A stretch of 64,000 bases of DNA from Cellulomonas gilvus ATCC 13127 (GCF_000218545.1 NC_015671.1:2728001-2792000), one strand, 5' to 3'; shown: positions 33,377 to 42,730, numbered from the stretch's first letter. Numbers and translations: made by a program. Notes: generated by a model from the sequence alone, not told the origin.

Positions 33377-34765
33377 TCAGCCGGACCAGGCGCCGCCGCG
33401 ACGGTAGGCGGGCGTCGCGAGCGCGAGCACCAGGAGCGCGGCCGTCGCGGCCCCGACCATGACGCCGGCCATCGCGACCGAGTCGCCGCCCAGCAGGCTC
33501 GACAGCGGCGAGACGACGCCCGAGATGGTGGCCTGCGTCGCGCCGATCATCGCCGCGGCCGTCCCGGCGATCTCGCCGTGCCGGCTCAGCGCGAGCGCGG
33601 ACGCATTGGGCGGTGCGAAGTTCACCATCGCGAGCACCAGCCACAGCATGACGAGCAGCACCGGGAGCCCGCCCACACCCGTGATCGCCACGCCGAGCAG
33701 CGCGAGGGTCAGGCCCAGCGACAGCGGCAGGACCACCCGGATGATGCGGATGGGCGCGACGCGCCGCACGAGCGCGGCGTTGACCTGCGCCCCCGCGACG
33801 AGCCCGACGCCGTTGAGCGCGAACAGCAGCGAGAACTCGTGCGAGCTGAGGCCGTAACCCTCCTGCAGCACGAACGGCGAGCCCACCACGTAGCTCATGA
33901 GGACCGCGTTGCCGAGGCCCGGCATGATCGCGAGCGCCACGAAGTGCCGGTCACGCAGCAGGCGCCGGTAGCCGCTGAGCGCCGTGCGCAGGCCGCCGTC
34001 GCGGCGTCGCGCCGCCGGCAGCGTCTCGGGCAGGCGCCGCAGCACCACCACCCACAGCGCCACGCCGAACAGCGCGAGCGCGACGAACACCGCACGCCAC
34101 CCGAGCTCGCCCGCGATCAGCCCGCCGACCGACGGGGCGAACAGCGGCGCGATCCCGATCACGAGCATGAGACGCGAGATGAGCCGCGAGGCGTCCGCCC
34201 CCACGAACCGGTCCCGGATGACCGCCATGGCCACGACCGTCGCCGACGCGTTGAAGAAGCCCTGCGCCACGCGCAGCCCGATGAGCATCTCGACGTTGAC
34301 CACGAACGCGCACAGCAGCGACGTGAGCACGTGCAGCGCGACGCCGACGAGCACGGGCGCGCGGCGGCCGAACCGGTCGGACAGCGGGCCGATCACCAGC
34401 TGGCCGACCGCACCGCCGAGCATCATCGCCGTCATGGTCAGCTGCGCCGCCGTGGCGGACGTGCCCAGGTCGCGCGCGACGTCGGGGAGCGACGGCAGGT
34501 AGATGTCGTTGGAGATGGCGGGCAGCGCGCACATCATCCCGAGCAGCAGGACGTAGCGGGCGTTGGGCCGGTACGTCGGTGCGGCCTCGGCGGACGACGA
34601 CGCGCCCGGGTCGCGCTTCGCCGTGTCCACGGCCGGGGCGGGGGTCTGCGGACGAGGCGTCGTCGGCGCGGGGACGCGTGCCGAGGGCACGGCGCGGCCC
34701 CCGGCGGAGGGGCCGTCGGGGGCGGTGGTGGTGGGGGGCTGGCAGCGGGATGCGGTCTCGGTCAC
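33377..34765 (-). CDS. Bcr/CflA-family multidrug exporter
   Basis: MFS DHA1 drug:H+ antiporter with 12 helices. Motif A-like GPLSDRFGRRAPVLVG follows helix 2, and the family signature SNDIYLPSLPDVARDLG is in loop 1. Residues before the first helix (about 60 aa) are a Pro/Ala/Thr-rich disordered leader, unusual for the family. GTG at 34765 is a best guess: a GTG at 34825 gives 482 aa, neither has a clear ribosome-binding site. Exports of sulfonamide, bicyclomycin or cysteine are known for relatives; the substrate here is unknown. Confidence 0.85.
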   Translation of the reverse strand: MTETASRCQPPTTTAPDGPSAGGRAVPSARVPAPTTPRPQTPAPAVDTAKRDPGASSSAEAAPTYRPNARYVLLLGMMCALPAISNDIYLPSLPDVARDLGTSATAAQLTMTAMMLGGAVGQLVIGPLSDRFGRRAPVLVGVALHVLTSLLCAFVVNVEMLIGLRVAQGFFNASATVVAMAVIRDRFVGADASRLISRLMLVIGIAPLFAPSVGGLIAGELGWRAVFVALALFGVALWVVVLRRLPETLPAARRRDGGLRTALSGYRRLLRDRHFVALAIMPGLGNAVLMSYVVGSPFVLQEGYGLSSHEFSLLFALNGVGLVAGAQVNAALVRRVAPIRIIRVVLPLSLGLTLALLGVAITGVGGLPVLLVMLWLVLAMVNFAPPNASALALSRHGEIAGTAAAMIGATQATISGVVSPLSSLLGGDSVAMAGVMVGAATAALLVLALATPAYRRGGAWSG

Positions 34766-34945
34766 GTGTGCTCTGCGTCGCTCGTCGTCGTCTGGTTCCG
34801 GTGCTGGTACGGACCATGGTGACACCGCGACGCACCCCCGCGCGAATCGTTTCGATCCGGTGACCCCCGCTCGATCCCGCCTTTCCCGCCCCTTGACCCA
34901 CCACCCCGCCGCCCCCCACCGACCTCCCCCACGACCGTCGCCCCC

Positions 34946-34987
34946 AACCCCGCCGAACTGGTACCCAGGTACCAGTTCGGCGGGGTT
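34946..34987. repeat. 20-bp perfect palindrome, repeat family copy R4
   Basis: The arms 34946-34965 and 34968-34987 are exactly complementary with a 2-nt spacer. Core CTGGTACCCAGGTACCAG; the right flank CCAGTTCGGCGGG resembles copies R1-R3 near the NUDIX gene (CCAGGTCGGCGGG). It lies between divergent genes, so it is not a terminator of either. Confidence 0.8.
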
Positions 34988-35004
34988 GTTGGGAGGGTGG
35001 GGGG
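34982..35004 (+). other. G-quadruplex motif directly before the SRAP gene
   Basis: GGGG-TTGTT-GGG-A-GGG-T-GGGGGG ends at the base before the ATG. It serves as the Shine-Dalgarno region (GGGAGGG) and satisfies the canonical four-tract G4 rule. The region 34890-34950 upstream is C-rich on this strand. Confidence 0.6.
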
Positions 35005-35748
35005 ATGTGCGGTCGATACGCCTCCTTCCGGGAGGACCAGGCTCTGGCCGACGAGTTCGCGATCGCGACCGTCGCCGACGACGTGCGCCTGCTGCCGCCG
35101 TCGTGGAACGTCGCGCCCACCGACGGCGTGCGCATGGTGGTCGAGCGCGCCGACCGCGAGACCGGCGAGATCACGCGGCAGCTGCGCGTCGCGCGCTGGG
35201 GGCTGGTCCCCTCGTGGGCCAAGGACCCCTCGATCGGCGCCCGGATGATCAACGCGCGCGTCGAGACGCTCACGGACAAGCCGGCGTTCGCGCGCCCGTT
35301 CGCCACGCGGCGCGCGCTGCTCCCGGCCGACGGCTACTACGAGTGGCGCAAGCCCGCGCCGGACGCCGCGCGCACGCGCAAGCAGCCGTACTTCCTGCAC
35401 CCGGCGGACGGCTCGCTCGTCGCGCTCGCGGGGCTTTACGAGTTCTGGAAGGACCCGACCAAGGACGACGACGACCCGGCCCACTGGCTGGTGAGCGCGA
35501 CCGTCATCACGCGGCCCGCCACCCCCGAGCTCGCGTTCGTGCACGACCGGCAGCCGCTCATGCTCCCGCGCGAGCGGTGGGACGCGTGGCTGGACCCGGC
35601 GGTCGACGCCGCGGGTGCGCGCGCGCTGCTGGACGTGGAGCCGCCGCGCCTCGAGCCCACGCCCGTACGTCCGCTCGTCAACGCGGTCGCCAACGACGGC
35701 CCGGAGCTGCTGGTGCCGGACCCCGACCCGATGCCGCTGCCCGACTGA
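35005..35748 (+). CDS. SRAP/HMCES-family abasic-site processing protein (YedK-like)
   Basis: 247 aa starting MCGRYASF: Cys2, exposed after Met removal, forms a thiazolidine crosslink with abasic sites in single-stranded DNA, shielding them during replication. Other conserved parts are the ARWGLVPSWAKDP motif, MINARVETL, the Glu of YYEWRKP and the HDRQPLML loop with the catalytic His. Bacterial members are labelled SOS-associated, but no LexA-type box is seen here. ATG at 35005 directly follows a G-rich ribosome-binding region. Confidence 0.93.
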   Translation: MCGRYASFREDQALADEFAIATVADDVRLLPPSWNVAPTDGVRMVVERADRETGEITRQLRVARWGLVPSWAKDPSIGARMINARVETLTDKPAFARPFATRRALLPADGYYEWRKPAPDAARTRKQPYFLHPADGSLVALAGLYEFWKDPTKDDDDPAHWLVSATVITRPATPELAFVHDRQPLMLPRERWDAWLDPAVDAAGARALLDVEPPRLEPTPVRPLVNAVANDGPELLVPDPDPMPLPD

Positions 35749-35766
35749 GGCCCGGCCGCGGCGGGG

Positions 35767-36843
35767 TCAGGCGTCCGTCGCGGACAGCTCGACCGGGATC
35801 ACCGTGCCCAGGCCCTGCAGCTCACGCGCGGGCAGCTCGGTGAGCGCGAACCGCGGGTCGGCCGCGAGCGCCGCCGCGGTCACCCGGTCGGTCAGGACGT
35901 GTGACGGCTCCGCGATGTCCGCGAGCCGCGCGGCCAGGTTCACCGAGGGCCCGAACACGTCGCCGAACCGGGACAGCACGCGGCCCCAGATGAAGCCCAC
36001 GCGCACGGGCGTGACCCCGCGCGCACCCTCGGCGATACCGCCCGCCGCGGTCGCGGAGCCCACGTCCAGCTCGCGGCCCAGCGCGTCCGCGAGGCCCAGC
36101 GCGACACGCGCGCCGGACGCCGCGTCGTCGGCCACGAACAGCACCGCGTCACCGATCGTCTTGACCACGCGCCCCCCCGCCGCGGTCACCACGTCACGCG
36201 CCGCGGCCTCGAAACGCTGCACGAACGACGACAGGTCCGTGGACCCGAGGCCGGCCGTGCGGCGCGTGAAGGAGACCATGTCCGCGAACCCCACGGCGCG
36301 CGCGAGCGGCAGGGCCCCGGGTTCGCCGCCCGGGCGGCCGATCTCCCCGAACTCGGCGCCGTACCGGCCCGCGATGGCCGCGAGCTGCCGCCGGTAGGAG
36401 TGCACCAGCTGCGCCTCGAGCACGGGCGCCAGGTCCGCCAGCCGGTCCAGGACCAGCAGGCGTGCGCTCGCGTCGTCCAGCTCGTAGCGCGAGGCCATGT
36501 CCTCCACGAGCGCCTCGACCTGCCACAGGGCGAGCCGGTCGGACGTGTGCCCGAGCGCGCGCGTCACCGTGATCACGGTGCGCAGGTCCAGGCCGTGATC
36601 CCGCACCAGGGCGGCCGCGCGGTCCACCGCCTCGGCGTCGCGCTCGGTGTAGAACGGGTCGTCCGGGTCGCCGTGCGGCAGCCCGAGCGTGGACCAGAAG
36701 CCCTGCACCACGTCGAGGCCGATGCCCGCCCGGCGCGCCAGGTCGTGCGCGCTGTACGCGCGGTCGCCACCGAGCAGCGCGGCCTCGATCTCCTCGACGG
36801 TGGAGGCGGGATCGTCTGGCAGCACGCCCCGAGGGTAGTTCAC
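35767..36843 (-). CDS. Class III adenylate/guanylate cyclase with Rv1264-like N-terminal domain
   Basis: 358 aa. Residues 1-170 form a helical regulatory domain resembling the pH-responsive half of mycobacterial Rv1264. The catalytic domain (about 180-350) has metal-binding Asp residues in GFADMVSFTRR and VVKTIGDAVLF, the adenine-selecting Lys in VVKTIGD and Asp in DVFGPSVNLAAR, and the transition-state Asn and Arg of the last motif. All catalytic residues are present, so an active adenylyl cyclase is inferred. GTG at 36843 overlaps birA by 4 nt. Confidence 0.88.
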   Translation of the reverse strand: MNYPRGVLPDDPASTVEEIEAALLGGDRAYSAHDLARRAGIGLDVVQGFWSTLGLPHGDPDDPFYTERDAEAVDRAAALVRDHGLDLRTVITVTRALGHTSDRLALWQVEALVEDMASRYELDDASARLLVLDRLADLAPVLEAQLVHSYRRQLAAIAGRYGAEFGEIGRPGGEPGALPLARAVGFADMVSFTRRTAGLGSTDLSSFVQRFEAAARDVVTAAGGRVVKTIGDAVLFVADDAASGARVALGLADALGRELDVGSATAAGGIAEGARGVTPVRVGFIWGRVLSRFGDVFGPSVNLAARLADIAEPSHVLTDRVTAAALAADPRFALTELPARELQGLGTVIPVELSATDA

Positions 36844-37703
36844 CGCGCGGCCCGCAGGTGATGCACGTCACCCGCCAGCACCCGCCGCGTCGCACCGTCG
36901 GCCGTGCGCAGCACGAGCGCGCCGTCGTCGTCGAGCCGCTCGGCGACGCCCTCGACCCACGCGTCGCCCGGCAGCGAGACGCGCACGTGCGTGCCGAGGG
37001 TCGCGACGACGTCGGCGACCTCGGCCGCGAGCCCCGAGGTGACCGCCGAGCCGTCCGCGTCCCGGAACCGCCGCGCCAGGTCGTCGAGCGCGGCGACCAG
37101 CGCGACGAGCACGCCGAGCCGGTCCACGTGCCGCGCACCGGCCAGCGCGAGCGAGCCCGCGCTCGGCACGGGCAGCTCGTCGGCGCGCTGCAGCACGTTG
37201 AGCCCGATCCCGACCACCGCGGCGGTCGAGCCGTCCGCGAGCGGCACGAGCTCGCACAGGATGCCACCCACCTTGCGCGCGGCGCCCCAGCCCTCGAGCG
37301 GCTCGTCGGCGGGGACCAGCACGTCGTTGGGCCACTTGAGGTGCGCCGGGACGCCGGCCGTCGCCCGGACGGCCGTGACCGCGCCGCGGCCCGCGAGCAG
37401 CGGGAGCCAGCCGAGCGACTCGGCAGGCACGCGCGGCCGGACGACGAACGAGCAGGTCACCGCGGTCCCCGGCGGGGTGGACCACGTCCGGTCACGGCGC
37501 CCGCGACCGGCGTCCTGGTGGTCGGCGACCAGGACGCTGCGGTCGGGCCACGAGCCCGGATCGGCCCGCAGGTCCCGCACCACGTCCGCGTTCGTGGAAC
37601 CGGTGCGCATCACGACCTCGACCCGGGTCAGCGGCCCGGCCGGTGCCTCGAGCAGCGCGCGCACGGCCGCGGGGTCGAGCGGCGGGCGGTCGTCGTCGGT
37701 CAT
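36840..37703 (-). CDS. birA: Biotin--[acyl-CoA carboxylase] ligase
   Basis: Activates biotin to biotinyl-5'-AMP and transfers it to the carboxylase lysine. 287 aa with the biotinoyl-AMP motif [11 protein letters not shown], catalytic Lys in HLKWPNDV and the GIGLNVLQ segment; C-terminal SH3-like domain. No N-terminal DNA-binding helix-turn-helix, so this is a group I enzyme and not a repressor. It diverges from accB-type carboxylase gene; its substrate, the alpha subunit, is encoded at 43734. Confidence 0.95.
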   Translation of the reverse strand: MTDDDRPPLDPAAVRALLEAPAGPLTRVEVVMRTGSTNADVVRDLRADPGSWPDRSVLVADHQDAGRGRRDRTWSTPPGTAVTCSFVVRPRVPAESLGWLPLLAGRGAVTAVRATAGVPAHLKWPNDVLVPADEPLEGWGAARKVGGILCELVPLADGSTAAVVGIGLNVLQRADELPVPSAGSLALAGARHVDRLGVLVALVAALDDLARRFRDADGSAVTSGLAAEVADVVATLGTHVRVSLPGDAWVEGVAERLDDDGALVLRTADGATRRVLAGDVHHLRAAR

Positions 37704-37826
37704 GCGCCCATCCTGGCGCCGCCGACGCCCGTCGGCTCGGGTCCGCCGCGCGCGTTGTGGGCTTCCGACGACGACGGGCCCGCAAACCCGTCCGCGCCCT
37801 GCACCCACCTGGAGGCTTCCGACAAC

Positions 37827-37832
37827 TAGCCT
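37827..37832 (+). promoter_or_regulatory. -10 box of a probable leaderless transcript (carboxylase beta)
   Basis: TAGCCT ends 7 nt before the GTG at 37840; no Shine-Dalgarno sequence follows. Two copies of GCTTCCGACA/G lie upstream (37759 and 37815 region). Confidence 0.55.
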
Positions 37833-37839
37833 CGGTCGG

Positions 37840-39465
37840 GTGACGCAGACCGAGGCCACCCCTGACGAGGCCGCACCCGACGCCGTCCCCCCGGCCGCCC
37901 GCACCACCGCGGGCCGGCTCGCCGACCTCGCCGCGCGCACCGCCGCGGCGCAGGAGGCCGAGTCCGCCGCCGCGGACAAGCAGCACGCACGCGGCAAGAA
38001 GACCGCCCGCGAGCGCATCGACCAGCTCCTGGACCCGGGCTCGTTCACCGAGATCGACGCGCTCGTGCGGCACCGCTCGACCAACTTCGGCCTGGACCGC
38101 AAGCGCATCCCGGGCGACGGCGTGGTCGTCGGGCACGGCACCGTGGACGGGCGGCCGGTCGCGGTGTACGCGCAGGACTTCACGGTGTTCGGGGGCAGCC
38201 TGGGTGAGGTTCACGGGCAGAAGATCACCAAGGTCATGGACCTGGCGCTGCGTACGGGCGTGCCGCTGATCGGCATCTCGGACGGCGGTGGCGCACGCAT
38301 CCAGGAGGGTGTCGCGGGACTGACGCAGTTCGCGGAGATCTTCCGGCGCAACGTCGCGGCCAGCGGCGTCATCCCCCAGATCAGCCTGATCCTGGGCCCG
38401 TCCGCGGGTGGCGCGGTGTACTCCCCCGCACTGACCGACTTCATCGTGATGGCGGACGGCACGTCGAACATGTTCATCACGGGGCCGGACGTGATCCGCG
38501 CGGTCACGGGCGAGGACGTCGGCTTCGAGGAGCTGGGCGGCGCGACCACGCACAACACCCGCTCGGGCGTCGCGCACTACCTGGCGCACGACGAGGACGA
38601 CGCGCTCGACTACGTGCGCTCGCTGCTGGCGTACCTGCCGCAGAACAACCTGTCCGACCCGCCGGTGTTCGAGCACGAGGTCGACCTGGACGCCACACCG
38701 CAGGACCTGGCGCTCGACACCCTGGTCCCGGACTCGGACAACCAGCCGTACGACATGCGCACGGTCGTCGAGACGGTCCTCGACGACGGCGTGCTGCTCG
38801 AGGTCCAGCCGCTGTACGCGGGCAACGTCGTCGTCGGGTTCGGGTACGTCGAGGGGCACCCCGTCGGCGTCGTCGCGAACCAGCCGCAGCAGATGGCCGG
38901 CACGCTCGACATCAACGCCGCGGAGAAGGCCGCGCGGTTCGTGCGCACGTGCGACGCGTTCAACATCCCCGTGCTCACGTTCGTGGACGTGCCCGGCTTC
39001 CTGCCCGGCACGGACCAGGAGTGGAACGGCATCATCCGCCGCGGCGCCAAGCTGATCTACGCCTACGCCGAGGCGACCGTCCCGCTCGTCACGGTCATCA
39101 CGCGCAAGGCCTACGGCGGCGCGTACATCGTCATGGGCTCCAAGCAGCTGGGTGCGGACGTCAACCTCGCGTGGCCCACCGCCCAGATCGCCGTCATGGG
39201 TGCGGGCGGTGCGGTCAACATCCTGCAGCGCGGCGCGCTCAAGCAGGTCGCCGAGGCCGGCGGCGACGTCGAGGCCGAGCGGCGCCGGCTGACCGCGGAG
39301 TACGAGGACGCGATCGTCAACCCGTGGGACGCCGCCGACCGGGGCTACGTGGACGCGGTCATCGAGCCCTCGGCCACGCGCGCGGAGATCACCAAGGCCC
39401 TGCGGCTGCTGCGCACCAAGCGCGCGTCGCTGCCCCCCAAGAAGCACGGCAACATCCCGCTGTAA
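37840..39465 (+). CDS. Acyl-CoA carboxylase carboxyltransferase (beta) subunit
   Basis: 541 aa, AccD5/PccB type. It transfers carboxyl from biotin to acetyl- or propionyl-CoA. Both crotonase-like halves are complete: N-domain with [16 protein letters not shown] and the oxyanion loop [16 protein letters not shown]-domain with [28 protein letters not shown] and [12 protein letters not shown]. The last residues [10 protein letters not shown] are characteristic of AccD5 orthologues. It begins a three-gene run with an unknown protein and the epsilon subunit. Confidence 0.95.
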   Translation: MTQTEATPDEAAPDAVPPAARTTAGRLADLAARTAAAQEAESAAADKQHARGKKTARERIDQLLDPGSFTEIDALVRHRSTNFGLDRKRIPGDGVVVGHGTVDGRPVAVYAQDFTVFGGSLGEVHGQKITKVMDLALRTGVPLIGISDGGGARIQEGVAGLTQFAEIFRRNVAASGVIPQISLILGPSAGGAVYSPALTDFIVMADGTSNMFITGPDVIRAVTGEDVGFEELGGATTHNTRSGVAHYLAHDEDDALDYVRSLLAYLPQNNLSDPPVFEHEVDLDATPQDLALDTLVPDSDNQPYDMRTVVETVLDDGVLLEVQPLYAGNVVVGFGYVEGHPVGVVANQPQQMAGTLDINAAEKAARFVRTCDAFNIPVLTFVDVPGFLPGTDQEWNGIIRRGAKLIYAYAEATVPLVTVITRKAYGGAYIVMGSKQLGADVNLAWPTAQIAVMGAGGAVNILQRGALKQVAEAGGDVEAERRRLTAEYEDAIVNPWDAADRGYVDAVIEPSATRAEITKALRLLRTKRASLPPKKHGNIPL

Positions 39466-39477
39466 GGAGCAGGTCGC

Positions 39478-40041
39478 ATGACGCACGACGACGAGCACGC
39501 GCACGACGAGCACGACGAGAGCACGCACACCCCGCAGCCGCTGCCCGGGGTGGACCCCGCCGACCTGCACACGGCCGTCGACGCACTGGCCGGCGCGCTG
39601 CACGACTACGTCGCCACGGCGGTCGGCGTGCGCGCCGAGTTCGGGGCCGCGGAGGCCGACGAGGACCCGCGCATCCTGGCGCTCGAGTCCCGGATCGGCG
39701 GCCTGAACGCGGACCTGTACGACCTGCTGCACGCGCGCCTGGGGATGCACGCGGACCTCGTCGGGATGTCCTGGCAGGACGAGGACGAGACCGACGACGA
39801 TGCCGCCCCGCTCGACGGCGAGGTCGACACGTTCCACGTGGGCCTGGTGGTCTCGCGCACGCCCGCGGCGGGCGACCGCACGCTCGACTCGGTGCTCGAC
39901 CTGGTCGAGGAGGGCGCGTCCGCGATCACGCACACGCTGGTCGGAGCCGGGTTCGAGGTCGCGGAGTGGGGGGTGTCGCGCGGCGCGCACGTGGAGTTCG
40001 GCGACGAGCACGACGACGACGCCGACGAGGACGACGCGTGA
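39478..40041 (+). CDS. Uncharacterised acidic protein between carboxylase beta and epsilon genes
   Basis: 187 aa, not recognised. It has a His/Asp/Glu-rich N-terminus (MTHDDEHAHDEHDES), a helical middle (residues 25-90, ending DLVGMSWQDEDE), a beta-like segment VDTFHVGLVVSRTPAAGDRTLDSV and an extremely acidic tail (EHDDDADEDDA). Strong AAGGAG nine bases upstream of ATG 39478. Its stop overlaps accE by 4 nt, so it is cotranslated with carboxylase subunits. A chaperone or metal-binding role is conceivable from composition only. Confidence 0.75.
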   Translation: MTHDDEHAHDEHDESTHTPQPLPGVDPADLHTAVDALAGALHDYVATAVGVRAEFGAAEADEDPRILALESRIGGLNADLYDLLHARLGMHADLVGMSWQDEDETDDDAAPLDGEVDTFHVGLVVSRTPAAGDRTLDSVLDLVEEGASAITHTLVGAGFEVAEWGVSRGAHVEFGDEHDDDADEDDA

Positions 40042-40259
40042 ACGCGGACTCCCCGTTCCAGGTGGTGCGCGGGGCGCCCGACGACGTGGAGCTCGCGGCG
40101 CTCATCGCGGGCATCATCGCGTCGGGTGCGGGCGCCGTCGCACCGGCCGACGACCCGCGGCGCGCGGGTTCGGCATGGGCGGACCGCCGGCGTCAGCTGC
40201 GGCCAGCGCCGGCCCCGTCCGCGGGGCCGGACACGTGGCGCTGGAGCCTGCGCGGGTGA
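40038..40259 (+). CDS. accE: Acyl-CoA carboxylase epsilon subunit
   Basis: 73 aa from GTG at 40038: FQVVRGAPDDVELAALIAGII is the conserved N-terminal half, and the C-terminal SAWADRRRQLRPAP...WRWSLRG is the Trp/Arg signature of actinobacterial AccE. Epsilon bridges alpha and beta subunits in AccD5-type complexes. It is coupled to the upstream gene by a GTGA overlap. Confidence 0.92.
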   Translation: MNADSPFQVVRGAPDDVELAALIAGIIASGAGAVAPADDPRRAGSAWADRRRQLRPAPAPSAGPDTWRWSLRG

Positions 40260-40306
40260 TCGGACGCGGCCGCGCGCACGCCGGGAATCCGGTGGCTACC
40301 GGCGAG

Positions 40307-40312
40307 TAGGGT
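40307..40312 (+). promoter_or_regulatory. -10 box of a probable leaderless transcript (DUF885 gene)
   Basis: TAGGGT ends 7 nt before the ATG at 40320 with no Shine-Dalgarno between. Confidence 0.55.
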
Positions 40313-40319
40313 CGAGCGC

Positions 40320-41996
40320 ATGCGTGAGACCACGGCCGTCGACGCCGTCGCCGAGAAGTACGTCAGCACCTATGCCGCGCTCGACCCGCTGTCCGCGACA
40401 GCGATGGGTCTGGCCGGCCACGACCACGAGATGACCGACCTGTCCCCCGCGGGTCACGACGCGCGCGCGGACGCGGCCCGGGACACGCTGCGCGAGCTCG
40501 ACGCGGCGGCACCGGCCGACGAGGTGGACCGCATCACGGTGGCCGCGATGCGCGAGCGCCTCGAGCTCGACCTCGAGATCCACGCCGCGGGCGAGCATCT
40601 GCGGGACCTCAACAACATCGCCTCGCCCGTGCAGGGCCTGCGCGACGTCTTCGACATCATGCCCACGGGCACGGTCGAGGACTGGGAGAACGTCGCCGCC
40701 CGCCTCGTGGCGCTGCCCGGCGCGGTCGACGGCTACATCGAGTCGCTGCGCGCGGGCGCCTCGCGCGGTCTGGTCGCGGCGGCGCGGCAGGTGGCCGAGG
40801 GTGCGCAGCAGGCCGCCGAGCTGGCCGCGGCGGACTCGTTCTTCACGTCGTTCGTCCAGGGCGAGGCGGTCGACGCGGTGCTCGACGGCTCGTCGTCGTG
40901 CGCGCTCGTCCGGGCCGAGCTCGAGCGGGGCGCCGCCGCCTCGCGTGAGGCGTACGGGCGCCTGGCCGAGTTCCTGCGCGACGAGCTCGCGGCGCAGGCG
41001 CCGACCGAGGACGCCGCGGGCCGCGAGCGCTACGGGCTGTACTCGCGCGCGTTCCTGGGCGCGACGATCGACCTGGACGAGACCTACCAGTGGGGCCTCG
41101 AGGAGCTCGCGCGGGTGGTCGCCGAGCAGGAGGCCGTGGCCGCCGAGATCGCCGGTCCGGGCGCGAGCGTCGAGCAGGCCGTCGCGGCGCTCGACGCCGA
41201 CCCGCGCCGGACGCTGACCGGCAAGGACGAGCTGCGACGCTGGATGCAGGAGACGTCCGACGCCGCGATCGCCGCGCTCGACGGGACGCACTTCGACATC
41301 CCCGAGCCGCTGCACACGCTCGAGTGCCGGATCGCCCCCACGCAGAACGGCGGCATCTACTACACGGGTCCGTCGGACGACTTCACGCGTCCCGGACGCA
41401 TGTGGTGGTCCGTGCCGCCGGACGTCACGACGTTCAACACGTGGCGTGAGAAGACGACCGTCTACCACGAGGGTGTCCCGGGTCACCACCTGCAGGTGGG
41501 CGCCGCGACGTACAACCGCGCGGACCTCAACACGTGGCGCCGCCTGGCGTGCTGGACCTCGGGCCACGGCGAGGGCTGGGCGCTGTACGCCGAGCGCCTC
41601 ATGGCGGACCTGGGCTTCCTGGACGACCCGGGCGACCGGCTGGGCATGCTCGACGGTCAGCGCATGCGCGCGGCGCGCGTGGTGTTCGACATCGGCGTGC
41701 ACCTGGGCCTGCCGGCGCCCGAGCAGTGGGGTGGCGGCCGGTGGGACGCGGACAAGGCGTTCGCGTTCCTGCTCGCCAACGTCAACATGCCCGAGTCGTT
41801 CGTGCGGTTCGAGTGGATGCGCTACCTGGGCTGGCCCGGGCAGGCGCCGTCGTACAAGGTGGGCCAGCGCCTGTGGGAGCAGACGCGTGACGCGGCCCGC
41901 GCCGCGGCCGGCGACGCGTTCGACCTGCGCGCGTTCCACGCCAAGGCGCTCAACCTCGGCTCGCTCCCGCTGGACGTGCTCAAGCTCGCGTTCTGA
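40320..41996 (+). CDS. DUF885 family putative metallopeptidase
   Basis: 558 aa, mostly helical and soluble, no signal peptide. The active-site motif HEGVPGHH is at residues 383-390 in TTVYHEGVPGHHLQVG, followed by a conserved GEGWALYAERLM around 415 that supplies the third ligand Glu, as in M32/M2-like gluzincins. DUF885 proteins are predicted zinc carboxypeptidases; the substrate is unknown. Separate from the carboxylase run through its own promoter. Confidence 0.88.
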   Translation: MRETTAVDAVAEKYVSTYAALDPLSATAMGLAGHDHEMTDLSPAGHDARADAARDTLRELDAAAPADEVDRITVAAMRERLELDLEIHAAGEHLRDLNNIASPVQGLRDVFDIMPTGTVEDWENVAARLVALPGAVDGYIESLRAGASRGLVAAARQVAEGAQQAAELAAADSFFTSFVQGEAVDAVLDGSSSCALVRAELERGAAASREAYGRLAEFLRDELAAQAPTEDAAGRERYGLYSRAFLGATIDLDETYQWGLEELARVVAEQEAVAAEIAGPGASVEQAVAALDADPRRTLTGKDELRRWMQETSDAAIAALDGTHFDIPEPLHTLECRIAPTQNGGIYYTGPSDDFTRPGRMWWSVPPDVTTFNTWREKTTVYHEGVPGHHLQVGAATYNRADLNTWRRLACWTSGHGEGWALYAERLMADLGFLDDPGDRLGMLDGQRMRAARVVFDIGVHLGLPAPEQWGGGRWDADKAFAFLLANVNMPESFVRFEWMRYLGWPGQAPSYKVGQRLWEQTRDAARAAAGDAFDLRAFHAKALNLGSLPLDVLKLAF

Positions 41997-42004
41997 CGAG
42001 ACGA

Positions 42005-42040
42005 CGAAGGCCCGGCCCCGCATCGCGGGCCGGGCCTTCG
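42005..42040. terminator. Bidirectional terminator between DUF885 and VKOR genes
   Basis: CGAAGGCCCGGCCC pairs with GGGCCGGGCCTTCG (14 bp, eight-base loop). It sits between convergent genes and can serve both. Confidence 0.8.
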
Positions 42041-42052
42041 GTCCGTCAGCGG

Positions 42053-42730
42053 TCAGAGCAGCGTGTAGCCGTACTTGACCATGATCATCGCGGCCATCAC
42101 GACGAGCAGTGCGATCGTGATGAACCAGTCGTTGCCGCCCGCGACGAACTGGCGCGCCCACGGCCCCGCGCGCCCCGGCAGCCCGATGTTCCCCTCGCGG
42201 ACGTTGATGCGGGTCAGGCCGGCCCAGACCAGCGTGGTCGTGAGCGTGATGAGCAGGCACCAGGGGCACAGCGCGCCGATCACGAAGTAGGACATGTAGA
42301 ACAGCCACCACGCGAAGACGAAGCCGACCGTGTAGATCACCTGGGCCGTGCGCATGAACCAGCGCGGGAAGATGACGCCGCCGACCAGCGCGACCGCGAC
42401 GGTCAGCACCACGGCCTCGGCGGCGATGCCCACGAACGCGTTCGGGAAGCCCAGCAGGTCCGCCGCCCAGTGCTTCGCGACCGTCGCACAATTGATCTTG
42501 TCGTTGAAGTTGCAGCTCAGGTCGGCGTTCGCATCGCCCGCGAGCACCAGCGCCTCGATCGACAGCACGAACGACGCGTACAGCCCGATGACGCCCGAGA
42601 CGACCATCTCGATCGCGGTGCGCCGGCGCCAGGCCGGGTCGGGCCGGGAGAGCAGCTCGGGGTCGTCGTCGACCAGGTCGTCGTCGAGCTCGAGGTCGTC
42701 GTCGTCGACGATGTCGTTTCGCTTGCTCAC
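42053..42730 (-). CDS. Vitamin K epoxide reductase family protein
   Basis: 225 aa, five membrane helices. The active-site pair CPWC lies in helix 4 (FVIGALCPWCLLITL) and the loop cysteines in CNFNDKINC, as in bacterial VKORs that reoxidise DsbA-like proteins using menaquinone. No fused thioredoxin domain. Residues 1-30 form a strongly acidic cytoplasmic leader (DDDDLELDDDLVDDD). GTG at 42730 has GGGAGGG three bases upstream. Role: disulfide formation in exported proteins. Confidence 0.93.
   Translation of the reverse strand: MSKRNDIVDDDDLELDDDLVDDDPELLSRPDPAWRRRTAIEMVVSGVIGLYASFVLSIEALVLAGDANADLSCNFNDKINCATVAKHWAADLLGFPNAFVGIAAEAVVLTVAVALVGGVIFPRWFMRTAQVIYTVGFVFAWWLFYMSYFVIGALCPWCLLITLTTTLVWAGLTRINVREGNIGLPGRAGPWARQFVAGGNDWFITIALLVVMAAMIMVKYGYTLL

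Noticed and set aside
34946-34987. LexA/SOS box upstream of the SRAP gene (GAAC...GTTC ends of the palindrome)
   Set aside because: The GAAC and GTTC half-sites are 16 nt apart; actinobacterial SOS boxes have about 4 nt between them.
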